Below are positions 18,401 to 26,700 of a DNA stretch of 57,159 nt, one piece after another; positions within the stretch are counted from its first letter, which is position 1; each line of letters opens with the position of its first letter. The stretch comes from an uncultured Prevotellaceae bacterium (GTDB lineage Bacteria > Bacteroidota > Bacteroidia > Bacteroidales > Bacteroidaceae): the NCBI GenBank assembly GCA_947169245.1, contig CAMVPA010000021.1:1-57159 (forward strand). Reading direction: 5' to 3'. The notes below the pieces were generated by a model. The model made no database searches. It worked only from the letters and a program-made list of their open reading frames with translations, and was not told where the DNA came from. The position numbers and the translations under genes are program-made.

Positions 18401-19138
18401 CATCATGTGCCACTGGCGGTCGCTGTCGAGCCAGTTGATGTCAGCATCGATGGTGGCATAGCCCCAGTCGAAGAGCAGTCGCGGCTGCGTCAGCTCAGTG
18501 AAGTCCTCGTTGGCGTAGCTGTAGTACATGCGGTCGTACTTCTCCTCGGCGCGGTTCCACATGGAGTAGTAGACGAAGTAGCCGCCCTTCCGGCCGTCGG
18601 GCCAGCGGTAGGCGGGGTCCCAGACGGCCTGCGGCGCCCATACGCGGTTGATGGTCGCCCAGTTCTTATAGACGCTGGCCGTCTTCTTCCCTTGTGCTTT
18701 GGCGTCGCTGAAGATGGCCGTTCCCCGTCTGAAGTCGAACGATGTCGACTCCCAGTGTATGAGGTCGTCGGAGCGCAGCAGCGTGATGCCGTAGTTGTCC
18801 CACTCGGCCTCCTTCTTCAGGCGCTTGAAGGCGCCGACGTTCATGTCGGTACAGAGCATGAGGTAGCCCGTGCAGTCGTGGCGGCGGAAGATGTAGGCAT
18901 CGCGGGTGGCGCCCTCAATGCGGGCATGCTCCGTGTCGCTGAACACCGAGTCGCCCCCGAGCAGGTCGTGGTAGTGCAGCCCGTCGCGGCTCAGTGCGTA
19001 GGCCGTCCACGCCCGTCCGTTGCCGTTCATGTGGCAGTACAGGTAGCCATAGTCACCCTGCTGTGGGTTCTGCGCCGTTGTCGTTGCAGCCATCATGGCA
19101 GTCAGGGCCATCGTCAGTAGTTGTTTTTTCATCGTCAT
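15482..19138 (-). CDS. GH43-like/GH2 fusion, secreted glycosidase
   Basis: A 1218-residue secreted enzyme (MTMKKQLLTMALTAMMAATTTA). Residues 25-355 form a GH43-like five-bladed propeller (DLIHWESTSFDF, VWAPQAVWDP, YATIDADINWLD). Residues 373-1000 are GH2: sugar-binding and Ig domains, then the barrel with acid/base Glu774 in WSIGNEIPE and nucleophile Glu850 in LLGSETTS, 76 residues apart as in LacZ. A DUF4982-like domain (YCYTDYPEGELFVNGKSQG) and an Ig-like end follow. Substrate is probably a galactoside or arabinoside of pectin side chains (inference). Three short tandem arrays lie in frame at residues 360-371, 584-604 and 1104-1115; the first is exactly the linker between the two enzymes. 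It leads the operon with the regulator. Confidence 0.88.
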   Translation of the reverse strand: MTMKKQLLTMALTAMMAATTTAQNPQQGDYGYLYCHMNGNGRAWTAYALSRDGLHYHDLLGGDSVFSDTEHARIEGATRDAYIFRRHDCTGYLMLCTDMNVGAFKRLKKEAEWDNYGITLLRSDDLIHWESTSFDFRRGTAIFSDAKAQGKKTASVYKNWATINRVWAPQAVWDPAYRWPDGRKGGYFVYYSMWNRAEEKYDRMYYSYANEDFTELTQPRLLFDWGYATIDADINWLDSDRQWHMMIKKEGGQPGLFTSTAKKLTGPWPEPVADDYVNFEGKKKCEGVSAFQLAGEEGWTIAYIEYSSRPKNYRLCKADKYMRNFRDPRNIEGVSGPQHGSFLRLTKAEYERLEQWSASLEVRGSRYEVRDNLTDDWLFSRDKKKWQTVSVPHDWAISGPFDKKWDLQVVAIEQNGEKTPTEKSGRSGSLPWIGEGHYKRNIFIPTGFSGHAELLFDGAMAEPTVYVGGRKAGYWAYGYNTFRVDITDFVKPGANLVEVDLQNVEESSRWYPGAGIYRPVKLVLKGKDWIDPWKTYVRTTAIEGNRATVEVTVGTGSAAAEGLAFEVELRDQRGRIVDHRHQSIEVRGTRYEVRENQSIGVRGTTFTLTVANAHLWTPETPYLYKAHVKLMKNGQLLDELVQNVGLRTVKVSKEGGFQLNGVTRKLKGVCLHHDLGPLGAAINKAALIRQIKTMKAMGCDAIRTSHNMPSQMQMDLCDSLGMMVMAESFDMWKYPKCKNGYSRFFDEWSDRDIENLVLANRNHPAIVMWSIGNEIPEQRHKQSLPILERLQSLCHKLDPSRPVTQGLDMVDNALASGFAQAMDIPGLNYRLPKYEKAYKTLTHGFLLGSETTSTVSSRGIYKFPVELNDYARYSSWMPGYDPTAIKEADGQCSGYDVEYCAWANLPDDDWRRQEDYPWVIGEFVWTGYDYLGEPSPFDEYWPSRSSYFGICDLAGLPKDRYYLYRSHWNTSEHTIHLLPHWSWGTDKKQKGRPASRKGDAGQSQNRIGQVTPVYCYTDYPEGELFVNGKSQGRIKKWKEESGKWSDEHRLDRYRLRWNNVVYEPGEVKVVVYDEQGRKAGEQTMKTPGEPAKLQLDVWTQSSPVSPIGSISPMRPMTPTLTADGQDLAFVTVSLTDADGTLIPDAADQLRFEVEGAGTFRAVCNGDATSLEPFTEPTMRLFNGQLVVIVQASYAPGQLTLKVTDDQRRLSGTITIPVK
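15795..15830. repeat. In-frame nonamer array in the GH2 gene
   Basis: Four 9-base units (GGTCTCATG, GGGCTTATA, GACCCTATG, GGGCTCACG) encode a Pro/Met/Ile/Ser-rich stretch (SPIGSISPMRPMTPT) between the DUF4982-like and last Ig-like domains. Confidence 0.7.
17330..17388. repeat. In-frame heptamer arrays in the GH2 gene
   Basis: Two heptamers at 17330-17343 and five at 17354-17388, unit ACCTCGT (coding sense ACGAGGT), separated by TAGACTGG-containing sequence that recurs after the array (TTGACTGG). They encode IEVRGTRYEVREN and IGVRGT in a GH2 beta-domain loop. Confidence 0.8.
18026..18060. repeat. In-frame five-heptamer array at the GH43/GH2 junction
   Basis: Exactly five heptamers of the ACCTCGT/ACCTCGA type. 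In coding sense they give LEVRGSRYEVRDN, which is the whole linker between the GH43-like and GH2 parts. Confidence 0.85.
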
Positions 19139-19166
19139 TTTGGGTTGTAGTTAGTATTTCCGGCAG

Positions 19167-19197
19167 CAAAGGTACGAAAAAGCGAGCACAAAACAAA
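19167..19197 (-). promoter_or_regulatory. Promoter of the GH43-GH2/regulator operon
   Basis: Minus-strand TTTG (19194-19197), 19 bases, TACCTTTG (19167-19174): a perfect match to the Bacteroidetes consensus. The ATG at 19138 is 28 bases from the -7 box. Confidence 0.85.
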
Positions 19198-19226
19198 GAA
19201 ACCGTTTCTTTTTTTGTCGAGACGGA

Positions 19227-19256
19227 GTAACTTCGCGACTTTTGTCGCGAAGTTAC
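19227..19256. other. Perfect 13-bp dyad with TTTT loop
   Basis: GTAACTTCGCGAC and its exact complement flank TTTT. It sits about 30 bases upstream of the -33 box of the GH43-GH2 promoter and about 40 bases before dinD. It has no T-run after the stem, so an operator or REP-like element is more likely than a terminator. Confidence 0.65.
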
Positions 19257-19296
19257 GAATTCAGGTAATACTTGCAGTTTTTCTTCATTTAATTAG

Positions 19297-20131
19297 GTGT
19301 TGTCAGTTTTATTGTGTATACTTGCTTTGTTCGAGCAATTTGAACAGGCTGCCTGCGAAGTAAACCAAGTAGAATGTTGGAGTGCAAGAGAACTACAGAA
19401 ATTGCTCGGCTATAGCAAATGGGAAAATTTCTCGAATGTAATTGACAAGGCAAAAGAAGCCTGTAAGAATGTGGGGCAAGATATTGCCGATCATTTTCCT
19501 GACGTCAGGAAGATGATAATTGCAGGAAAAGGAGCGGAGCGTGATGTTGATGACATCCTGCTCACTCGTTATGCCTGCTACCTCGTGGCGCAAAATGGAG
19601 ATCCTCGCAAACCGCAGATTGCCTTCGCACAGACCTACTTTGCTGTGCAGACACGTCGAGCCGAGCTGATAGAACAACGTCTGCTGGAGGTGGAGCGTGT
19701 GAAGGCTCGTGCCAAGTTGCAGGAGACAGAGAAGAAACTCAGGCATCCTCTACGAACGTGGCGTTAACGATCAGACCTTTGCTGTTATCCGCTCCAAAGG
19801 CGACCAAGCCCTCTTCCGTCTCAGCACCAATATGATGAAGCGTAAGATGGGTATGCCTCAAAGGCGTCCCCTTGCCGACTTTCTTCCAACCATCAGTATT
19901 AAAGCCAAGAATTTCGCTGCTGAGATGACCAGCGTGAATGTACAAACCAAAGACCTTCATGGCGAGGTGTCAATTACTAAGGAACATGTTGATAACAACG
20001 CTGCCGTCCGCAAGATGCTGACAGAGCGCGGCATTATTCCTGAAGACCTGCCTGCAGCTGAGGATGTGAAGAAAGTGGAGAGACGTCTAGCCAGTGAAGA
20101 AAAGAAGATGCTGGGAAATAAGAAAAAGTAG
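19297..20131 (+). pseudogene. dinD: DinD-like (DNA-damage-inducible D) gene, frameshifted
   Basis: Two overlapping frames together match E. coli DinD and Bacteroidetes relatives. Part one (19297-19740) has [54 protein letters not shown] and [19 protein letters not shown]. Part two, in the next frame from about 19742, continues with [22 protein letters not shown] and VRKMLTERGIIPEDLPAAEDVKK. The change of frame near 19741 corresponds to a net +1 shift in a run of A and C. The N-terminus lacks a good start (GTG at 19297, stop at 19294-19296), so it may also be truncated. The stretch is more A+T-rich than its neighbours, consistent with transfer. DinD-type proteins are SOS-linked RecA modulators. 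Confidence 0.8.
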
Positions 20132-20192
20132 AGCTTATACCCTCTGAGATGGTTCGAAGAAGGCTCGGAGATGACCCTTTGTGTGAATGTAT

Positions 20193-20260
20193 TGCTGGAA
20201 GAGCCATTCCGCAAAACCCTTCAGTATGCTGGAAGAGCCATTCCATCAAACCCTTCACAG
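20193..20260. repeat. 34-bp tandem duplication
   Basis: Two adjacent copies (20193-20226, 20227-20260) share TGCTGGAAGAGCCATTCC and AAACCCTTCA. Each holds the reverse of the GTGAAGGGTT core seen at 20293 and 20466. The 446-base gap 20132-20577 has no convincing gene. Confidence 0.8.
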
Positions 20261-20331
20261 ACGTCGTTTCTTATTGATAGTCAGGTACTTATGGTGAAGG
20301 GTTGCTATTTCCCTATCTCATGCTCCTGAGT

Positions 20332-20375
20332 ATTGCTGACGAACGTCGGCAATATTGCTGACGTTCGTCAGCAAT
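20332..20375. repeat. Two abutting 22-bp palindromes
   Basis: 20354-20375 is a perfect palindrome (ATTGCTGACG, TT, mirrored arm reading CGTCAGCAAT). 20332-20353 is the same with one mismatch and a central AA. Together they form a head-to-tail pair that could fold as two hairpins or one long one. Confidence 0.8.
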
Positions 20376-20409
20376 GCACCAGTCATTGACTTTCGTTCGC
20401 CGGAAGTGC

Positions 20410-20488
20410 CCGGAAACAGGCGACCCTTCACCGTAATGTCCTCATGCACAGGGCAATAGGACGCTGGTGAAGGGTTGCCTGTTTCCGG
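20410..20488. repeat. 23-bp inverted repeat around a 33-base loop
   Basis: Arm 20410-20432 (CCGGAAACAGGC...) and arm 20466-20488 (...GCCTGTTTCCGG) are complementary with one mismatch. A third, partial copy of the GGTGAAGGGTTGC arm lies at 20293-20312. It could act as a structured 3' end for the surface operon. Confidence 0.8.
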
Positions 20489-20556
20489 AACTATTTAACT
20501 ATGTACGCTGTGACGTCTTGTAGGCTATAGGCCTTCCATTGGTCAGGCAGCAAGCG

Positions 20557-20577
20557 GTGAGTGGAGAGTGAGGCGTA
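20557..20577. repeat. Short heptamer tract after the microprotein stop
   Basis: GTGAGTG, GAGAGTG, AGGCGTA abut the stop codon (20578-20580) of the 68-residue gene. Same style as 3236-3256; only about three units. Confidence 0.4.
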
Positions 20578-20784
20578 TTAATAATCGTCGTCGTCCCAGA
20601 TGCCGCCCCAACGCCGTGAGGCGTTGGGGTCATCGTCGTCTTCGTAGGACGAGGAAGGGGATTCGGGGTTGGTGACGCCGACGGCGAAGGACTTGCTGCC
20701 TCCGTCGCTCTGTCCGACGACCATCAGGCGCTCATGCAACACTACAAGGCACAGGGCTGGTGCTACGTATGTCTTCTTTTTCAT
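20578..20784 (-). CDS. 68-residue microprotein, acidic C-terminus
   Basis: Starts with ATG overlapping the TGA of the upstream giant gene (ATGA), so it is translationally coupled. The N-terminus MKKKTYVAPALCLVVLHERLMVVGQS resembles the opening shared by many short Bacteroidales proteins (MKKxYxxPxxxxV...). The second half is rich in Ser, Pro and Asp and ends WGGIWDDDDY. No classical signal peptide is clear; the hydrophobic stretch is short. Function unknown; its fixed place at the end of a surface-protein operon suggests a link to secretion or the cell surface (inference). Confidence 0.7.
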   Translation of the reverse strand: MKKKTYVAPALCLVVLHERLMVVGQSDGGSKSFAVGVTNPESPSSSYEDDDDPNASRRWGGIWDDDDY

Positions 20785-23700
20785 CGCTTTACTGTCTTTT
20801 TACCGTTAACAATATACATACCAGCAGGCAGGCGGTTCAGGTCGTCGCCCATGTAGACGCCCTGCAGGTTATAGACTCTTGAGGACGTCGGGTGAGTGGC
20901 GATGGGCGATTCGAGCTCGTCGATGCCGGTGGTGACGACGCCGTAGATGCTCAGGCGTGCCGATTGTCCGGAGGGTAGCAGGAAGAAGGCGCGGAAGCCG
21001 TTGAGGTTCTGGCCCACGAGGCTCTGCTTCACCTTGATGAGCTGGCTCGTCTTGACGCCGAAGTACCACTCGTCGACACCTGTCCACGTGCGTGGCGAGT
21101 AGATGCCTATGTAGTTGTAGCCGTCGATGTCTGTGGGAATGGGCTCGGGCGCCAGCTTCAGGTTGCCCTTGTACTCGAGGACGGGGTTCTCGACGGTGCA
21201 CTCGGGCTTGATGAGGTAGGCCACGCCGGCCTTGATGTTCCATGCATACTCGAAGTTCATGGTGCCGTCGGCGTCGACCGACTTCAGCACGGCGAGGCTG
21301 GTGTTGTAGCCCCACGTCTTGTTGATCTGCTGCTCGCTGATGTCGAAGGGTGCGCAGAACGTGTTCCACTGTCCCTTGGTCAGCTTGCGGTCCATGGTGA
21401 CGCGGTAGTACTCGCCACGGGGGTTACTGAACACCGAGACGTTGTCGGCGCTGAGTTCCGAGAGCTGTGCCTCGACGAAGGCGAGCACGCCGAAGACGGC
21501 CTCGTAGCTGTCGGCCTGGGTGACGGTGACGGTCAGCTCGTTGTCTGTCGACAGCATCGTGCCGGCGTGCTTCCAGCCCACGAAGTAGTAGCCCTCGTTG
21601 GCCTTGGCCTTCATGGTGAGCTGGTGGTTGTAGTCGTATAGGCCGCTGCCGCCCTCGATGGTTCCCATGTCGGTGGCGTTGCCGTCCTCGTCGACGATGC
21701 TGACCTCTATCTTATACTGCTTGGGCGAGAACTCGGCCACGAGTGTGGCGGGACCGGCCATGGCGTAGGTGAACTGGCGCTCGTCGCTCAGCATCTCGTC
21801 GTTCTTCGTCCAGCGTACGAAGGTGTAGCCCTCGTTGGCGGTGGCCGTCATGTCGACGTTGCTGTAGTAGTCGTGCTTGGCCGTGCCGGGTGTCACGGTG
21901 CCGGCGCCCTCGGGGCTGACCTTGACGGTGAGGTTGCACTGGCCGTCGGTCAGCTGAATCCAGCCGCAGGTCTTACCTGTCTCGCCGTGGTAGCCCTGTG
22001 CGTCGTCAATCTCGGCCGTCTGCACGGCGAGGCTGTAGTAGCCGTCGAGCGTGGTGAGCGAGGAGAGGTCGAACTTGAAGGTGCTGCTCTCGTTGCTGTT
22101 GTCGAGCGGGTCGCTGATCTGGATGCCGCTGAGGTCGACGGTGGCGCCCTCGTGCATCATCGTCAGGTCGTGGTAGTCGAAGGTGGCGGGGTTGATGGCC
22201 TTGTTGAAGGTGACGATGACCTCGCCCACCGGTGTGCGTGTGAACTCGTTGGCGCTGGGCAGTCCCGAGATGCTGCTGACGGCGAGGATGGTCTTGGGAC
22301 GGTCCTCGAAGGTCAGCACGTACTGCACGTTGGTCTGGTTGGTCAGTGCCATGTCGTCGCAGAAGTGCAGCAGGTTCTCGTAGATGGGCTCGAACGAGTC
22401 TCTCAGCGTGCGGTCGGTCTGCCAGAAGTTGATGGTCGGCAGCACGGTGCCGTCGCTGCGGGTGATGCTCAGCAGCTTGCGCGTGCCACCCGTCGGGTCG
22501 GGAATGTAGCCGTAGTTCCAGCCGGCGGCGCTGGTCACCACCTCGAGGGTGTACTCCGTGTCGCTGCGCTTGGTGGCCTGTGCGCTCATGGCCTTGTGGA
22601 TGGGCCGTGTGGTGCCGTCGCTCAGGTAGAGCATGTCGGGCGTGTCGTGGCTGTCCTCCTCGTCGTTCACCATGAAGCCGATGAGCGGCGGGTTCTGCGT
22701 GTCGCCTCCCGGCATCTTGATCTGGTGTATCAGCTCGTGGATGGTCACCTGGTCGAGCAGCGAGAGGTCGGGATTGTCGAACGAGGTGACGTGGGTGGCC
22801 TCGACGTTGTAGTCGATGAAGTGGCCGGTGAAGCGGCTCGTCATCCACCACTGGGCGTAGGCCTGCGAGTGGGCGGGGATGGTGCCGAAGTCGGTGGCCA
22901 CGCTGCTGCCCAGGGCCAGCGTCTTGTCGCCGCCGTTGAGCTGCGACGACTCGATGGCAAACTCGGCCAGCAGTCCACGCTCGTTCTCGATGATCTCGGG
23001 CTGGTTGGTCACCATTTTGACCTTGGTGGCATCGCCGTAGCCCTTGTTGTTGATGAGCAGTGTGAACTGTGCGGGCACGATGGGCTCCACCTCCGCGGTT
23101 AGCGGGTCGTCGCCCAGGATGTCGCGCTGCATGAAGTAGGTGAGGTCGAGCTCAGGACAGGGCGACACCGTCAGTCGCTCGGTCTCCAGTTCGCGGGTTA
23201 TCTCGCGGCCCGTGAAGGGGTCGACAAACGAGATGGTGCCGGCGAAGGTGTACTGCAGCGGCACGGTGGGCGCAGCATACTTCGTGGGTATGAAGATGAT
23301 GTTGGCGACACCCGTCTGCTTGGCACCCAGTGACCAGCCGCTCTCGAAGTCGAGTGCTCCCGTGAAGCCCTCGAGGCTCTCGGTGTGGATCTCCATGATG
23401 CGCGATGTGGCGATGTTGCCGTCGGGGTCGGTCACCTTCAGGTTCAGGCGGACGTTCGTCATGGCCTGCGACTCCGAGCCGTTGACCACCGTCAGCGTGC
23501 CGCGGACGGCCTGACGTGTCATCGTCATCTCCTGATTGATTTGCAGTTTAACTGTTGCGCATACGGAGTTGTGGCTGTTGTCGGTCAGCAGGTTGTAGGC
23601 GATGGCAGCCTCGTCGTCGAACAGTGCCTTAGCGTCGGCATAGCCCTTACGGTTAATCTTCATCTGTACCTGGCGCATGCGCGTCTCAAGCTGAGTGCAC

Positions 23701-26700
23701 AGGGCATTGTCCTCGGTGGTGAAGTCTGTCAGACGCTCCAGCACCGCCGCATACTGCTCGTCGTTGAGGGCGGCAGGATGGAGTGCGGCCTTCTCAGCGT
23801 CGGTCAGGGTGCCGATGCCATTGCGGGCCGCCGTTACGAGACCGCGGGCTTCCTCGGTCTCAATCTCCGGGAAGTTGGGGTTGCCCATCACGTAGTAGAC
23901 GTAGGCCAGCTCGTGGTAGTTCATCTCGTGAGCCACCATCGTGTTCAGCGTCCACGCCTTCAGGTAGCTGGGCTGCCAGGCGGGAATCTCGTAGGTAGCG
24001 GGGTTTTCGCGGTAGTAGCCAGGCACCTTGATAGGCTCTTCGCCACCCTCGTTCAGCTGGGCCACCATCTCACCGTAGTAGGTGATGAGTTGCTGGGTAG
24101 TCAAAGCCTCAATCTCCGGGTCGTCGAATACCACTTCGTCCTCCTCAATCTTTACCGATTCTCTCTTCATTGTACTGCGTGACCAGCCGAGCGGGCCGCT
24201 ACAGGGGCGAAGCAGAGTGGCGGCAGCCTTGCCTCTGCCCTTCTTCTTACGCATGCTGCCTGCAGCCTTCATGTAGTCCTTGGCGTGGTCGTAGAGGCAG
24301 GGCTCACAAGCCTTGGGGTTAGCACTGGTGCCGTACGTCTTACCGCCGCCCTTGCCGATAGGTTCATGTTTATTGCCACCGCCTGGGCCACCAAAGCCTA
24401 AGGTACTGCCAATCTTGTGGATGACGTCGACCAGGGCAGCAATGCTCTGACAGCCCCTGCTCGTCTTCATCAGTCTCGACACCTCGTCCTCGTCGGAGCC
24501 TCCGAAGGCTGCGCATGAGCCTCTGTACTTGGCTACGGCCGAAAGGGCGCAGTCGTATGCGTCGTTTTCGAAGTCAACCTTACGCTTCTGTACGCCCCAT
24601 GCACCGCGAGCCTGCGCTGTGCCGTCGGTCACCTTGGTAATCTCGACGGGAATGATGACACTCTGCTGCGGCAGGATGTTCCATGGGCCCTCGATGAGCG
24701 GTGTGAAGCGGTAGGGGCCGTTCTCGCGTTCAATCTCGAAGCGTGCGTCTTTGGCCGTGATGAGACCGACGTTGGTCAGTGTGGCGTAGAAGATGTAAGG
24801 CGTTTGGATCTCGTCGAGCAGTATCTGCTCGGGCATATCCATCTTCACCACCGGCTTAGGCACGTTGGTCTCGTAGGTCATGGTGGTGACGATGTTGTAG
24901 ACATCCTCTACCTCCGTCGGCTCGTAGGTCATTGTGACCTCGATGGCGCTATAGTTGATGAAGGCGCGCTGCTTCGTGGCACGGCCCGGCGACACGAGGA
25001 CGTAGTCCAGATAGCTCTCATGCTTGGGGTGCGTCACCTTCAGCAGGTATTTGCCCTCGTTCAGGTCCTCGAAGGTCACCATACCCGTAGCGTCGGTCAC
25101 AGCCTGTCGCAGCAGCTGCTGGGTGACGGGGTGCAGGATGGCCACCGTGGCGCCCTCGACGTGGGGTCCTTCGGTCTCGCCTTCGGCGGGATTGGCGGTG
25201 AACTCATCCCAGACGTCGACGGTGAGGTCGGCCGTCCGCTCCGATACGCACTCCACGCGCAGCGGCAGCGACAGTCCGCCACCGTTGGCGGCGATGATGC
25301 AGATGTTACCCTTGGTGATGCTGTTCAGCTCCATGTCGGCCGTGGGTCGCATCTGGAGCACCACAGTAGCCTCCTCGCCGGCGGCCAGCGAGGCCATGCG
25401 CTGCGGCGTGGCGGTGGTCAGCCACTGCATGTCGCCGAGGTCGATGTCGATGGTGCCCGTCTCCTGACGACCCTCGTTGCGCAGTGTGAACTCGAAGTTG
25501 CGCGTGTCGCCCTTGATCATCGTGGTGTTGATGTCGCTGATGCTGGCCTTCAGGTTGGGCGTGGCCGAGTAGACCGCGTAGTAGATGGTCTGCACCATCA
25601 AGGCGTTCTCGTTGGACTTGAAGCGGAGGTTCAGCGTCTGCCAGTCGTCGACAGACTCCGACTGCGTGAGACCCGTAATGGTGTATTCCATACGGCGCGT
25701 CTCGCCGGGAGCCAGGCCCGATATCCCGTTAATGTGGAACTCCACATTGTCGGGAGCACCCTGCAGCTCAGCCGTGATGCCGCTCAGGGGCAGGTTGCCG
25801 GGGTTGACAATGTCCATGTAGCCGGTGACGGTCTCGCCCACCTCCAGCTCGTGGGTCAGGAAGTTGCCTGTGGCGCGGCGCATGCCGTAGAGCTGCACGG
25901 TGTTCATGGTCTCGCGGGTATCCTCGCCGGGCATGCAGGCACCGATGGAGAAGACGCCCGCCATGCCGAGTGCCGGCGTCCACTCGACGCTGAAGTTACC
26001 CTCCTCGTCGGTCTTGGTGTTGATGGTCAGGCGCGTGCCGCCCTGCACCATGTAGACCTCGAGGTCGGCCTCGCGGTTGGCCATGCCGGTAGTCTTACCG
26101 CTGATGATGATGGGCACGAGGCTGGAGTACATGCCGTCGTCGCCGTGGTCGGACTTGATCTCGGTGACGCGGAGCAGCGACAGCACGTTGACCTTCACGG
26201 CCTCGCTGGTGTTGTTGTTGTAGTTCACCTCCTTCTTCACACCGCCTTCGTTGACGTAGGCCGAGACGGAGATTTCGCCCGGATGGTCGCTGAGCGCGGT
26301 CATGATCTCTACCGGCAGCTCAGCCACACCGCCCTGCTCCAGCGCCTCGGTGGTCTGGAACTCATAGACCGTGTGATCGTCGACCAGGATGACACAGGGT
26401 GTCTTGGCAGGCAGCGGGGCGTAGCCGAAGTTGTGGATGGTAGCCTTCAGGCGGGCCGGGATGGTGGCGAAGACCTCGTCGCTCAGCACTTCGAGGGCGA
26501 TGGTGGCGTCGGGCAGGGTCTGGTCGGTGGTCTGCACCCAGCAGGTGCCCTGCGAGTAGCCCTCGGCGGTGGCCTTCATCGTGATGCGGTGGGAGTCGTC
26601 AGAGACGTCGTTGCGGGCTACGGCGACGTAGAACGAGGTCTCGGTCTGGCCCTGCGGAATGGTGACCGTAGCGGGGATGGTCAGCCCTGTGAAGTCGCCC

